A DNA stretch of 64,000 nt from Pelagomonas calceolata (lineage: Eukaryota > Sar > Pelagophyceae > Pelagomonadales > Pelagomonadaceae): assembly GCA_918797485.1 (NCBI GenBank), contig CAKKNE010000001.1, positions 5,208,001-5,272,000 of the forward strand, read 5' to 3'. How positions within the stretch are numbered: the stretch's first letter is position 1; the number at the start of each line of letters is the position of its first letter. The position numbers and the translations under genes are program-made. Under the pieces are notes generated by a model, which did not search any database, was not told the origin of the DNA, and saw only the letters and a list, made by a program, of their open reading frames with translations. Positions 18,450-29,500 of this stretch are shown here, piece by piece.

Positions 18450-18992
18450 TTAGAACAGCGTGCTCTCGAGCCGCAGGTACTCGCCGACGTCCGCCTGGTG
18501 CAGGACCACCGACGCCGTCGGGTCGAGGTCCTTGCACGCGGCCGTCGGCTGCGCCAATATTCCAAACCCGAGCGGCACGTCCTGCAAGTTGAAGACGACG
18601 ACGCCGCCGTGCTGCGGCGCCGCGTCCGTGATGCGACCCAGCCCCTGCTTCGTGACGTGGTTGCCGTACAGGAACGAGTTCTCCGCGCTCGCCTTGAGCC
18701 ATACCTTGTGCAAAGCATGTTTGGCCAAATGATCGACGCAGGTAATTTGCAGGTGGATCTTGCCGCTGTGCGTGATCTTCGCGAAGCACGTGCCCATGGC
18801 TAGTAAATCGCTCCCCTTGAAGTTCGTCGCCATGCGCATGAGCTTCTCGCTCACGTAGTATATCCTCCCTTTGTGCACGCGAAAGCAGTGCGGCTCCTCG
18901 GCCTTGTGTAATAATAGCTCGACGTTCTTCCCGATGAACTTCATGAGCTTCTCGAGGAGGGCCCTTAACTCGTCGTCGGTGCAGGGACGCAT
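18450..18992 (-). CDS. NIP7: 60S ribosome biogenesis protein NIP7
   Basis: 180 residues, the usual NIP7 length. The start MRPCTDDELRALLEKLMKFIGKNVELLL, the RVHKGRIYYVSEKLMRMATNF segment and the C-terminal PUA domain (HALHKVWLKASAENSFLYGNHVTKQGLGRIT, then GVVVFNLQDVPLGFGILAQ) match NIP7 throughout. NIP7 binds RNA through PUA and is needed for 27S pre-rRNA processing and 60S assembly in the nucleolus. The gene needs no intron and is convergent with the secreted-protein gene, 55 nt away. Confidence 0.95.
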   Translation of the reverse strand: MRPCTDDELRALLEKLMKFIGKNVELLLHKAEEPHCFRVHKGRIYYVSEKLMRMATNFKGSDLLAMGTCFAKITHSGKIHLQITCVDHLAKHALHKVWLKASAENSFLYGNHVTKQGLGRITDAAPQHGGVVVFNLQDVPLGFGILAQPTAACKDLDPTASVVLHQADVGEYLRLESTLF

Positions 18993-19541
18993 GGTGGTCT
19001 ACGCCCGCGGCGGCGGCGTGTTGCGCCCTGCTCTAGCCCTTTTGCAGTGTGCAGTGTGCAGTGGCCACCGCAAGCGAGGAGCTGATCAACCAATGCTTGC
19101 CCGCACCCAGAATCGATGTTGGAGTTCTGAAAAACGATCTCTAAGTCGGTGCAGGTTACCCAGGAGCAAATGCAGGCTGCACTTGTCGCCGGCTTTGTGG
19201 CAGCCTAGTGCCTTACAGGACGCTAGCGCAATACGAACGAACACGTTTTACCCCAGACTCGGACGAGCTTGGGCCGGTGGCGAGTGGCCGTTGAGCCCTT
19301 CGCCGGTGTCGGCTTCTGTATCGCGGCGCCGCGGGCGCGATGGTAGGTAAAGGTCCACACACTCGCACCACCGAGTCCGCACGATCTACACGGACACCCC
19401 AGACGCCCCCAATAGGTTCGCGCCGGGCGAGAAGCGGAGAGGATTCTTGCAAACCCGCAGAGCTCCGAGGAAGCTTCCAAGATCGAAACAGACAGAGGCT
19501 GCCCCAAAAGCACTGCATACTAAAGACACACACGGAGAAAT
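18993..19541. promoter_or_regulatory. Divergent intergenic region
   Basis: Between NIP7 (minus) and the small ORF at 19542 (plus). It holds a good CTAG motif at 19204-19227. A tandem GTGCAGTGTGCAGTG lies near 19047. No other signal is seen. Confidence 0.35.
19204..19227 (+). repeat. CTAG motif copy 4
   Basis: CCTAGTGCCTTACAGGA followed by CGCTAGC. It lies 315 nt upstream of the ORF at 19542 and points the same way. Confidence 0.7.
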
Positions 19542-19814
19542 ATGGGCAACGTCGCTGCCCGACAGGCCTCGCGCTCCATCTACCACGATCCGTCGATCAG
19601 ACGAGCGCTCTAGCAGCGCCAGTTCGCGACGGCGCAGAAGAAACAGGCGCCAAACCCCCAGCTCCGCGTCGCGCTCCAGGCACGCTACGGCGAGCTCGCG
19701 CTCCAGAAGAAGCCCCAAGACAGCGGCAAGGTGCGCCAACTCGTCGCGAGCACCGGCGCCGCGTACCGCGCGCCGGCGTGCGACCCCTGGGCGCGCGGCC
19801 AGCTCTTCCGATGA
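19542..19814 (+). CDS. Small basic protein, possibly first cistron of a pair
   Basis: A strongly coding-like frame (third positions nearly all G/C) ends AAYRAPACDPWARGQLFR at 19814. Traced back to ATG 19542 it meets one in-frame TAG at 19611. A 63-nt intron from GTCGCT (19551) to CTCTAG (19613) removes it and keeps the frame, giving a 69-residue protein starting MGNQRQFATAQKK, a possible N-myristoylation start. Intron length fits the other short introns here (58-66 nt). Its TGA overlaps the ATG of the next gene as ATGA. Product unknown; the splice is a prediction. Confidence 0.45.
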
Positions 19815-20392
19815 TCCTCGCGCTTTGCACGTCTACCATAGCCTTCGCGCCGCCGCCGAGACGCGGTCCGCGTCTAGCGCCGCTCGCGTACGGCCGGCGC
19901 GGCGACGCGGATCACGACCGGTGGCGGTCGACCGCCGACGCCTTGACGGCGTGGCGCGGCGACGAGGCGACCGTAGCCAAGTTCTGGCGCATCGACTGCG
20001 ACGACGCCGGGTTCACGTGGGAGCGGCGCTGGCCGGGTCGCAAGTCCCAAATCGAGGACGTGACCTGGGATCGGATCACGCGCGTCTGCTGGGAGTGCGG
20101 CGAGTGGTTGATGATGGACAACTTTTATCTCATTGCTGACCATGAAGACAGGGAGTGGGCCGTGCCGTCGGGGGCGCTCAATTATCAGCGCCTGGTGGAC
20201 GCGCTCGATCGAAAGGGCATTTTCCCCACCAAGACGTACGTCGACTGCCAGGGCGTCGCCGACGGGGGGCGTTACGATCTGCGAGGCGAATGCCAACGCC
20301 AGGGCGCCGAGCGCGGACCTGTCGTACGTCGACGCGCAGAAGGGCCGCCTTCAAGAAGCGTGCCCAGGATAGACAAGCATAAGGAGGATTAA
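19811..20392 (+). CDS. Plastid-targeted protein, function unknown
   Basis: 193 residues from ATG 19811. MILALCTSTIAFAPPPRRGPR is a signal peptide with an ASAFAP-like cleavage motif (TIAFAP), the heterokont plastid import signature. The mature part has Trp-rich beta strands (FTWERRWPGRKSQIEDVTWDRITRVCWECGEWLMMDNFYLIADHEDREWAVP) resembling a small PH/GRAM-like or ligand-binding barrel. The C-terminal 40 residues look off-frame relative to a competing frame (SADLSYVDAQKGRLQEACPG), so a late splice or frameshift is possible. Its start codon overlaps the stop of the upstream ORF. Confidence 0.6.
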   Translation: MILALCTSTIAFAPPPRRGPRLAPLAYGRRGDADHDRWRSTADALTAWRGDEATVAKFWRIDCDDAGFTWERRWPGRKSQIEDVTWDRITRVCWECGEWLMMDNFYLIADHEDREWAVPSGALNYQRLVDALDRKGIFPTKTYVDCQGVADGGRYDLRGECQRQGAERGPVVRRRAEGPPSRSVPRIDKHKED

Positions 20393-20402
20393 ACTTACAC
20401 AA
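20366..20402 (+). repeat. 37-nt repeat, copy A
   Basis: Matches 20525-20561 at 33 of 37 bases (AGGATAGACA, GCATAAGGAG and TAAACTTA are shared). It spans the stop codon of the plastid-protein gene. Confidence 0.6.
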
Positions 20403-20524
20403 GCTACCTCGCCGCGTCGTGTTCCGTCGGACGTCGAAAGCATAGTATGTGTGCGACGCTCTCGATGCGCGGCGGACCGTCTTCACGCCATCGAGCAGGC
20501 ACCGGCGCCGAGCGAGGGCGCAGA

Positions 20525-20561
20525 AGGATAGACACGCATAAGGAGAAGTAAACTTAAACAA
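20525..20561 (+). repeat. 37-nt repeat, copy B
   Basis: Direct copy of 20366-20402, ending 2 nt from the stop of the convergent minus-strand gene. Between the copies, 20484-20500 carries the introner core CACGCCATCGAGCAGGC. Confidence 0.6.
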
Positions 20562-20563
20562 AA

Positions 20564-21322
20564 CTATGCATTATTGTGGTGCACCGTGAACGTCTCCGTG
20601 GCGCTGCACGTGATCGTGAACGGGTTTTCCGCGTTCTGCTCAATACATTTGTCGACGCAGGCGCGGCCGTCAGACCCCTCCTCGAAGAAGGACTTGAAGA
20701 GGGTAGGAGCTTCGATCATCGCGGCGGTGACCGGATCCGAGCACGTCGCCAGGTCCGGCCGCTGGTCCTTGACCATGGTCTCCACGCACGACTCGGCGCA
20801 CGCGATGTCGGGCCAGGGCATGGTCTCGGCGTTCTGCATCGCCGTGCAGGATACCGAAGGGTCGTAGAAGAACTGCTCCGCGAGGCACAAATCGGGATCC
20901 CTCATACAGTCGTTCAGCGCATCATCATACCCGTCCAGCATGTTCTGGATCCGTTTTGACAAAGGATCTTGTGTCCGATACAACTCCTCCGGGAACTGGC
21001 CCCGATCCAACAGCACGGCGCCCGCGGCCGGCGTCACCTCGGCCGCGTACCCCATGAGGTACTGGACCCACTCGATGAAGGTCGACCGCCCATCACTCAT
21101 GTTGCAGTCCTCGGTCATGCGGTCGTCCAACTCGTCCTCGCGGATGTGGAGCGCCGCCGCGGCATTTGATTCATTGACGACCGTTCCCCCTTGGTTCACG
21201 AGGGCCCGCGACACCATGAGGCCCGCGCCGGCGCAGACGGCGGCCCTTCGTAATCGCCGGCGCCAGTTTATTTGTTGCGGGATCTCTTGCTTGGGCACGG
21301 CGCCATAGGTCGGCAGGGCCAT
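20564..21322 (-). CDS. Cys-rich single-pass membrane or secreted protein, unknown
   Basis: 252 residues. A basic stretch (INWRRRLRRAAV) precedes a short hydrophobic segment (CAGAGLMVSRALV, residues 31-43), like a type II signal anchor. The rest is acidic and Cys-containing with spaced pairs (DDALNDCMRDPDLCLAEQFF, IACAESCVETM, RACVDKCIEQN), so a disulfide-stabilised lumenal domain is likely. One sequon (VNESN) lies just after the anchor. No family is recognised. It is convergent with the plastid-protein gene and divergent to phosphoserine aminotransferase. Confidence 0.6.
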   Translation of the reverse strand: MALPTYGAVPKQEIPQQINWRRRLRRAAVCAGAGLMVSRALVNQGGTVVNESNAAAALHIREDELDDRMTEDCNMSDGRSTFIEWVQYLMGYAAEVTPAAGAVLLDRGQFPEELYRTQDPLSKRIQNMLDGYDDALNDCMRDPDLCLAEQFFYDPSVSCTAMQNAETMPWPDIACAESCVETMVKDQRPDLATCSDPVTAAMIEAPTLFKSFFEEGSDGRACVDKCIEQNAENPFTITCSATETFTVHHNNA

Positions 21323-21984
21323 GGCTCTGTGTTTTGCTCGTGCGTCGAGCGCGCGGCTGCCCCGACGGTCGACGGGTGGCCTCGAGGTTTCGATGGGCTC
21401 GCCTGCTTGCGCGGCGGCGGCGTCGAGGCGGCCTGCGGGGCAGCGCCCTCGATCGATGCGCCCTGCCCTGAAAACAGGGAAACATAAGCCTGTGCGGGCG
21501 CGGACGCGCGGCAGCCCTCTCCTCCCGCGCGCACGCGTGGGAGCAGCCTTCGCTCGTGCGCCGGGGCTGCCAAGGAAACGCAGCGGTGGGCTGGTACCTT
21601 GCTCGCGGCGGCCGCGGCCGCCGCGCCCACAAACCCACCGAGCCTCAGCGTTCCCTGCGACGCTTCTGTTGCTTCGGCTGTCCCACGTTGGGTTTCACAC
21701 GCCGAGCGTGCGAGGAGCGTGCGTGGCGTCACTTTGATGTGCAGTAGGGGGGTCCTTCTTTTTGCTTTTTTGCTTAAGCAGCGACAACTTTGCACCTCGT
21801 AATCGTGCCGTGTTGCAAATCCAACCACGTGAGCTCGCCAGCGTGTGAAGCTATCACATATACGTCGCACGCGAACGTTTTTCGCAGCTCTTTTGGCGCG
21901 GTATCGCGATTGCTGCACTTTCTTCTTCGCCGCCTTGCAGCACGCGCACGGCACGGTTACGTTGATCGCGCAGGCCCAGAAAAG
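21323..21984. promoter_or_regulatory. Divergent intergenic region
   Basis: 662 bp between the Cys-rich membrane protein gene (minus) and the aminotransferase (plus). Long but low-quality ORFs cross it on both strands. No CTAG motif or repeat is seen. Confidence 0.3.
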
Positions 21985-23175
21985 ATGTTACTCCTCCGCC
22001 GCGCCTCGCGCCAGGCCCTCGCGCAGCGCCGCGCGCTCTCCGCCGCGCCGATCACGTCCGCCGAGCCCGCCGTGAAACCGGCGCGGCCCGAGTTCTCGAG
22101 CGGCCCCTGCGCGAAGCGGCCCGGCTGGTCGCCCGCGGTCTACGAGAGCGCCGCGACGGGCCGGAGCCACCGTTCGGCAATCGGCAAGGCCAAACTCAAG
22201 GAGGCGATCGAGACGACGCGCCAAGTGCTGAACATCCCCTCAGATTATAAAATAGCCGTCGTGCCGGCCTCGGACACGGGCGCCATCGAGATGGCCATGT
22301 GGTCTATGTTAGGGGAGCGGCCCGTCGACATGTGCCACTGGGAGAGCTTCGGCAAGGGTTGGTTGGGTGATGTTACTTCTCAGCTCAAGCTCGACAACGT
22401 CACGGAGATCACGGCGGGGTATGGGGAATTGCCCGACCTCTCACAGACGAACAAGGACCACGACGTCGTCTTCACGTTCAACGGCACTACCAGTGGTGTC
22501 CGCGTCCCTGATTTGAATTGGATCGCCGACGATAGAACGGGCTTAACCTTCAACGACGCGACGAGCGCCGTCTTCGCCATGGACATCGACTGGAGCAAGG
22601 TCGACGTCACGACCTACAGCTGGCAGAAGGTCATGGGCGGCGAAGGGGCCCACGGCATGCTCATTTTGTCGCCTCGAGCCGTCGAGCGCCTGGAATCGTT
22701 CACGCCAAGCAACAGACCCTTACCGAAGATTTTCAGGATGACGAAGAAGGGCAAGTTGGACGAGGCCCTCTTCACCGGCGCCACCATCAACACGCCGTCG
22801 ATGGTCTGCGTCGAAGATTACCTCGATGCGCTCCAGTGGGCCCAGGCCCAGGGCGGGTTGAATGGATTGATTAAGCGGTCCGAGGCGAACTTGGAGGCGG
22901 TCACGAAGTGGGTCAATAACACAGAATGGGCCCATTTTTTGGCCAAGGACGTCAGTACAAGGTCGTCGACGTCCGTCTGCCTGACGCTCGACACGGACCC
23001 GGCCAACGTCAAGGCCATGGTCAAGATGCTGGAAGAGGCCGACGTGGCCTACGACATCGGCGCTTATAGGGACGCGCCCGCGGGTCTGAGAATCTGGTGC
23101 GGCGCGACCGTCAACACCGAGGACCTCGAGGCGCTCTTCCCCTGGATCGAGCACGCCTTCGCGGAGTGCTCCTAG
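21985..23175 (+). CDS. SERC: Phosphoserine aminotransferase
   Basis: 396 residues from ATG 21985, chosen because it starts an organelle leader ([22 protein letters not shown]). The body starts [18 protein letters not shown] and contains [35 protein letters not shown] and the PLP-lysine region [15 protein letters not shown], ending [26 protein letters not shown]. This is the bacterial/plant-type phosphoserine aminotransferase of the phosphorylated serine pathway (3-phosphohydroxypyruvate to phosphoserine, using glutamate). A mitochondrial or plastid location is inferred from the leader. Confidence 0.93.
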   Translation: MLLLRRASRQALAQRRALSAAPITSAEPAVKPARPEFSSGPCAKRPGWSPAVYESAATGRSHRSAIGKAKLKEAIETTRQVLNIPSDYKIAVVPASDTGAIEMAMWSMLGERPVDMCHWESFGKGWLGDVTSQLKLDNVTEITAGYGELPDLSQTNKDHDVVFTFNGTTSGVRVPDLNWIADDRTGLTFNDATSAVFAMDIDWSKVDVTTYSWQKVMGGEGAHGMLILSPRAVERLESFTPSNRPLPKIFRMTKKGKLDEALFTGATINTPSMVCVEDYLDALQWAQAQGGLNGLIKRSEANLEAVTKWVNNTEWAHFLAKDVSTRSSTSVCLTLDTDPANVKAMVKMLEEADVAYDIGAYRDAPAGLRIWCGATVNTEDLEALFPWIEHAFAECS

Positions 23176-23529
23176 GTCCGTCGACCAACCTACCCCATCG
23201 GCCCCATCGCATCGGCGACGTCAACCATTTCCTGCCCTAAGTCGTGTTCAAAGTTTTCGCCTTCTCTCTATTGTTACGGTGCTAGGACTAGTGGGCGGAG
23301 TCCCTGGGGGGAGACGCCGCGCGTCGCCGATTCATCGGCGGCGGGCGGGGCCTAGTGCCGGTTGCGCTAGTGTTTGGTCATGACCCGGCCGCATATGGCC
23401 GCGGGGTGAGGCAGGGCGGTCCGGACCTGCGCGCGCGGGGGGCGGCTGCCCAAGCGCGCGTCCGGGTGCCCCGGAGGAGGAACCAGCGGCACCGGGCGTT
23501 TACGCCTCGGAGCAGCCCCGCGCAAGCAA
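23176..23529. promoter_or_regulatory. Intergenic region upstream of the giant gene
   Basis: A tandem gap after the aminotransferase. It holds the 30-nt conserved block at 23271-23300, a hairpin-like CGCCGATTCATCGGCGGCG near 23326 and a degenerate CTAG motif (GCCTAGTGCCGG then GCGCTAGTG) at 23350-23372. Confidence 0.4.
23271..23300 (+). repeat. 30-nt block shared with 16374-16403
   Basis: Identical in 30 of 30 positions to the minus strand at 16374-16403. It lies 230 nt upstream of the giant gene and points the same way. Confidence 0.75.
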
Positions 23530-26500
23530 ATGGCGCGCCTTGCCTTGCTTTGGGCGGCCGTCATGCCGACAGTCGGTGGACACGCCACTGGACAGACGCC
23601 ACTGGCGAAGGGGCAGGCGCGGGCCAGGGGTTCGCGCCGCCTCGAAGGGTATTCAGCGCGCCGGCTCGCAGACGAGGACGAGGACGGCGACGAGGACGGC
23701 GACGACTACGATTACTGGGAAGCACTCTGCCCGGAATGCGGCGACGAGCACAACTGCGCGGCGGCGGCGGAATGCCATGGGTGGTGCTGTAGTACGTGGG
23801 GCGAGTGCTGCAGCGAGGACGAGGACGAGGACGGCGACGAGGACGGCGACGAGGACGACTGCACCCCGGGTTGGGGGGCGATTGAATGCCTCGACGACGG
23901 GACCCTTATGGCCTCGACTGCTGAGGGATGCAGCTCGTGCGACGACTGCGAAATGTACGACTTGACGGCCGCGACGGGCGGCCGATACACCTGCGAGCCG
24001 GGTACGAATACCTACTATGTCGACGAAGACCTCGACGGCAATGTCGACGTCGAGGGGCCGTTCGGCGAGTGCTGGTACGATGACTGCGACGACGACGACG
24101 ACGACGAGGACGACGACGGCGACGAGGACGAGGACGACGATGCCATGGCGGCGTGCCTCAGGTGCGTGAACGAAGAATGCGCGGGCAACGAGGCGCACTC
24201 GGAGATCTGCAGCGACTGTTTGGGGGAAGATTGCGACGAGTGCCGCGACGCCATCGGGGACAGCGAGCTCGCAGCGTTCGTGAGCGGCGGCTGCGACTTC
24301 GACGACGGCTCGGAGGTAGGTAACTGGTTCCGGGACGAGGCTTGCGGGTCCCTGCGCGGCTGCTGTCCGATCACGAGGGAATTTTGCACGAACGACCCCT
24401 ATCTCCCGGACAACTGCAATTGCGATTGGTGTGGTTACCCCGCTTGTGGTGATTGCGACTGCGATGTCTACGGCGACGACCACTGCTGCACGGGCAGCTT
24501 CGGCTACGAGGACGAGGACGGTGACGAGGACGACGAGGAATGCGACATCGAGACGTCCGGCGACCTCAATTCCTCTCCAAGCGGCACGACGAACCATGGC
24601 GCCGGGAAGGGGTGGTGCTACAGCGCTCTGGACGACCTCGTGGGCTGCACGGTGTCGCCGGGCGATTGCTGGGCGATGTGTGATTTTTTTTTCCCCCCGG
24701 ACGAGTACAACGACGGCGTGGTGGCCATCGACTGGAATAAGGGCGGGTGCTACTGCCAGAACGAGTGCCAGTGCATGGAGGACGTCGGCGACGACGAAGG
24801 CTACCTCATCACGCGCGATGGAACGGCGTTACCCCAGGAGTGCGAAGGCGACGAGGACGAGGACGGGGACGAAGACGAGGACGAGGACGGGGACGAAGAC
24901 GAGGACGCGGACGAAGACGAGGGCTGCACCCCGGGCTGGCACTCCGTGAAGTGCCTCGACGACGGGACGGTGATGCGCGGCGAGGGCTGCGCCTCGTGCG
25001 GCGACTGCGCGATGTACAACTACACGGCGGCCACTGGCGGCCGAGCCACCTGCGAGTTGCACGGCCCCAATGGTTCGTACTCGTACTCGTACAGCTATGA
25101 CCAGAGCCGCACGGCGACCTACTACTTCCTACACGGCCCCGATGGTTCGTACTCGTACTCGTACAGCTATGACCAGAGCCGCACGGCGACCTACTACTTC
25201 GACGGCGTCGAGCAGGCGGTGGAGGAATGTGGGTACGAAGACTGCCTGTTCGTCGAAAATATCGCGTGCGGTGAGACTAGATATGAGTCCACAGCCAATG
25301 CAGCGCACTGGCTCTCGGGCAACGACGCGCCCGACCACTTCTATTTGATCACGCCCTCCGAGACGGCCTACTACCACTTCTCGACGTGCGGCTCCGACTA
25401 CGACACCTATCTTTACCTCTACGACGTCGTCGACTACGAGGCGGACACCTGCCTCCGATCGCCCGCGCCGCACGCTGGCGAAGTGGAGCTCATCGGCGAG
25501 TGGGACGACGACGGCGAGAACGTTTGCCGTGCACTCGACGGTCGCGAGGAGCGCGAGGACGTCTGGACCTCCCAGCCGCTCCAGGCCGGCGAAACGTACG
25601 TGCTTCAGGTCACCGGCTACTCAGACAGGGAGGACTGTGACACCGACCACGCGCGCGACGCGGGCGCGGCGGGCAACTACGCGCTTGCCGTCGACTGCAG
25701 TCCGCATCCTCCTTGCCAGGATCTCATGTGCTCGGGTCAGAGATGCATCTGTGGCAGGTTCGGTTGTGACATGGACGAGTGTTGCCTCGAGGACGACGAC
25801 GGGAACAATCGCGGCTGCTGCAACCCGAGCTTCTGCGACGACGGCGGCGCGGACGTGCGCGGCCAGACGATCCAATGCAACGACGACCACAGCGGCTGGA
25901 CGACGTGCCGTGTACCCCAGGATTCCGGCGAGGCGTTTCCGGAGTACTTCGAGGACGAGGACGAGGACGAGGACGGCGACGAGGACGAGGACGGCGACGA
26001 GGACGGCGACGAGGACGAGGACGAGGACGACGACTGCCGCCCGGGGCACAGAATGTCCGAGTGCCCTCCCGACTGCAGCCCGGGCTGGCAGACGTACGAG
26101 TGCCGCGACGACGGGACCCTGATGCACGGGAACGGGTGCGCCTCGTGCGAGGATTGCGAAGCCTTCGACCATACGGCGGCGACAGGCGGCCGATTGACCT
26201 GTGAGCCAGGCACGTCGCCCATCGTCTATTATTACGACGAGGACCTCGACGGCACCCCCGAGGACATGGGGGAGGTCGGCGAATGCCAGCACACCGACTG
26301 CTCGGAGGCCGAGAACGAGGACGAGGACGAAATCTACGACGTCTCCTACTTGTTCTCGTACTCGTTCTCGTTCTCGTACTCGTTCGAGACGATGGACCGC
26401 TGCCTCGCGTGCGTGAACGCTGAGTGCCAAGGCGACGAGCCGTACTCGGAGATCTGCAGCGACTGTTTGGGGGAAGACTGCGACGAGTGCCGCGACGCCA

Positions 26501-29500
26501 TTGGGGAGAGCGAGCTCACAGCGTTCGTGAGCGGCGGCTGCGACTTCGACGACGGCTCGGACATCGGTCGCTGGTTCCGGGACGAGGGCTGCGGGTCCCT
26601 GCGCGGCTGCTGTCCGATCACGAGGGAATTTTGCATGAACGACCCCTATCTCCCGGACAATTGCAATTGTGGGGATTGTGGTTTTCCTGCTTGTGGTGAC
26701 TGCGACTGCGATGCCCACGGCGACGGCGAGTGCTGCAATCGCGAATATCTCGGCGACGAAGACGAGGATTGGGACGAGGACGAGGACGAAGACGAGCGCC
26801 GCTACGAGCCCTGCGACTCGAACGACGACTGCGAGGGCGAGTGCAAGTTCTGCTACGTCGATGAGGAGGGCGAGGGGCATTGCGAGCTGTGCTATTACCT
26901 CTGGCGGTGCAACATGATCTCCTGGCACGACGATTGCGACGAGTTCCACGAGGGCACGTGCGCCGATCATCTCGATCAGAATGAAGAGCTCGAGGCCCGG
27001 CAGAATTGCGAGGCCGTCTGCGAGACGGGGGGCGCGCAGACGTGCACGACGAGCTACTACCGCTCCGACGACGAGGTCGCCAGCAAGGAGGTCGCGCGCG
27101 AGTACTGCGGCGCCGACGGCCTCGCGCGCATCGACGCGGCCGAAGAGAACGTCAACGCGCTGAGCCAGTGCGACATGGCCATGTGCTGGCTCGACCTGCA
27201 GGAGGTCACGCACTGTGTGGAAATCAACCAGTGCGTCGGATGCAGTTCTTCACCAAGTCATTTCCCGGCGATGACGCGGCCGTCCTGGCTCGGTCGAGCG
27301 GTGAGGAACCGGCATCGCCACGCCATCGAGCAGGCGTCGCGTCGATGGCGTGGAGGTCGACGCGGCGATTCAGCAAGAACGTGCCGTAAAACTTTGATTT
27401 CCACACAGGTCACGCACGACGGGGCCTGGGTCTGGTCCGACGGCTCGGCGCCCAGTTACGAAAACTGGAACAACCAGTACGACCAGCCCGACGACGGTTA
27501 CGGCCCGGAGGCCGACGCGATCATGAATGCCGGCGACGTCGAGGTCTACGACGGGACCTGGTTCGACGCCCAAAACGGTGACTGGGCCCACGCGCTCTGC
27601 AACAACAACCAGGCGGACTGCGCCGACGACATCTACCTAGCGCCGTACATGACGGGCTGCCCGGAGGGCTACGATTTCCCGGCGACCGAGGGAGCCTGCC
27701 AACGAGCCGCGGACCTCAGCTCGGGCTACGAGTACGGCGGCGCCGAAGGGCCCTACGGCGGACCCGACGACCTCGCCGACAATCACCCGCCCTGCTTACA
27801 TCGAGAGAGCTGGGATGGAGATGAGGAAGAACTTTGCTGGACGCGGCCCGCGCGGGGCTACTGCCCCCAGGTTAGCGAGCAGTGGGGCGACCTCGGCGCC
27901 GTCTGCGTCCGCGTGGGCGGCTGTTTTGAGACGATGGGGTGCCAGGGCGGCACGCCGCGGCCCACCATCACGCCAGCCCCGACGCCCTCGCCGGCGTCGT
28001 GCACGGTGCGCGCCTACGAGTCCGTCGGCTGCGACTGCGACCCCAAGAGCACGTGCGAGGGAGGCATGCACGACGGCTCCGATGAAGCCTGCTGTGGCAC
28101 GAACGGTGGATACTGCGGCGTCGAGTGGCGCGGCACGGACGGCGCAGAGTGGATCGACATCCACGACGACGCCTGCAGCGGCACTGACTTCTTCCGCGTC
28201 TCGCCGGGCTGTGGCATCGAGGTGAAAACCGAGTGGGGCGAGGCTTATACGTACAACGAAGGGTCCGTGCTCGTTTGCGGCTACGAGTGCGAGTGTCGTG
28301 CCACGCCGGGCTGCGATACCGTGCGCTATCTGCGTATATTCGCAACCGGGCCTTCTTCCTATGACCAGGGCGACGAGGACGAGTGCGAGGGGGAATACGA
28401 CGACGACTGGCTGGACTGGGACGAGGACGAGGACGAGGAATGCGACATCGAGACGTCCGGCGACCGCAGCTCCTCGCCAAGCGGCACGACGAATCACGGC
28501 GCCGGGAATGGGTGGTGCTACAGCGACCTGGACGAACACGTGGGCTGCGCGGCGTCGCCAGGTGACTGCTGGGCGATGTGTGAGGACGAGTACGGCGACG
28601 GCGTGGTGGCCATCGACTGGGACGAGGAAGACGGCGGCAGCTGCTACTGCCAGAACGAGTGCGAGTGCATGGAGGACGTCGGCGACATCGGAAGCTACCT
28701 CATCACGCGCGACTCGAGGGTCGGCGCGCTGCCGCACGAGTGTGGCCCCGACGAGGGCGAGGATGGCGACGAGGACGAGGACGACGACGAGGACTGGATG
28801 TGGGACGGCGGCTGCCGCCCGGACTACTGCACATCCTGGGGTGAGGACTGCTGCGCCTCGATGGATTGGGGCGAACCGGCGACATGCGCGAACGGCTACA
28901 CTCCGATGCCGTCAAACCCGTCCGAGGACGACTGTGAATACACGTGCTGCCCGGTTGATATCGGCACCGTGACCCTCTACGAGGACAAGAGCCGCGGCGC
29001 GGGATGCGACGCGCTCGACTATAGCGGCAATGTCGTGGACGCGGACTCCGCGGACCACTGCTGCCAGGATGAGGACTATTGTTGCTTCTTCGGGGCGTGC
29101 GCGTCGGATTCGGACTATTGCGGCTACCGGTTTCACTGCCCGGAAGTCCTCGTTACCGGCGACCTCACCTTCGAAGGCATCACGTACGAAGCGGCGCAGG
29201 ACAACACCGACGTCTTTGTCGCCGCCGTCGCCGATCTCTGCGGCGTGGCCGCGTCCGCCGTGACCGTGGAAATCTCCAAGGCCCGCCGCCGTCGCCTTGC
29301 GGAGGGAATCGTGGTGACGTACACCGTGGGCGTCGCGACCGCGAACGAGGCTCAAACGGTCACGAGCGCGATTTCGAGCAGCTCGACAGCAGACGTCGAC
29401 GCCGCAATCAGCAAAGCCGCGACGGACGCGGGCGTCGACGACGATTTCGACGGCGTCACGACGACCAACGTGGGTACGCCCACGACTTGCGACCCTTCGT

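Noticed and set aside
21268-21954. 228-codon minus-strand ORF across the gap before the aminotransferase
   Set aside because: Arg/Ala/Ser-rich with no domain, overlapping the start of another minus-strand gene in another frame. Typical of a GC-rich non-coding stretch.
23653-24597. 314-codon ORF on the minus strand
   Set aside because: Same cause: antisense of acidic repeats of the giant gene.
23690-26035. Regular GAC/GAG repeats that might suggest a repeat array
   Set aside because: They are in-frame acidic linkers of a protein, with no spacer-repeat structure, so not a CRISPR-like array or a satellite.
25621-27213. 530-codon ORF on the minus strand
   Set aside because: It is antisense to the giant gene; the Asp/Glu codon repeats (GAC, GAG) read backwards as open Val/Leu/Phe codons, so long antisense frames are expected. 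Composition is not protein-like.
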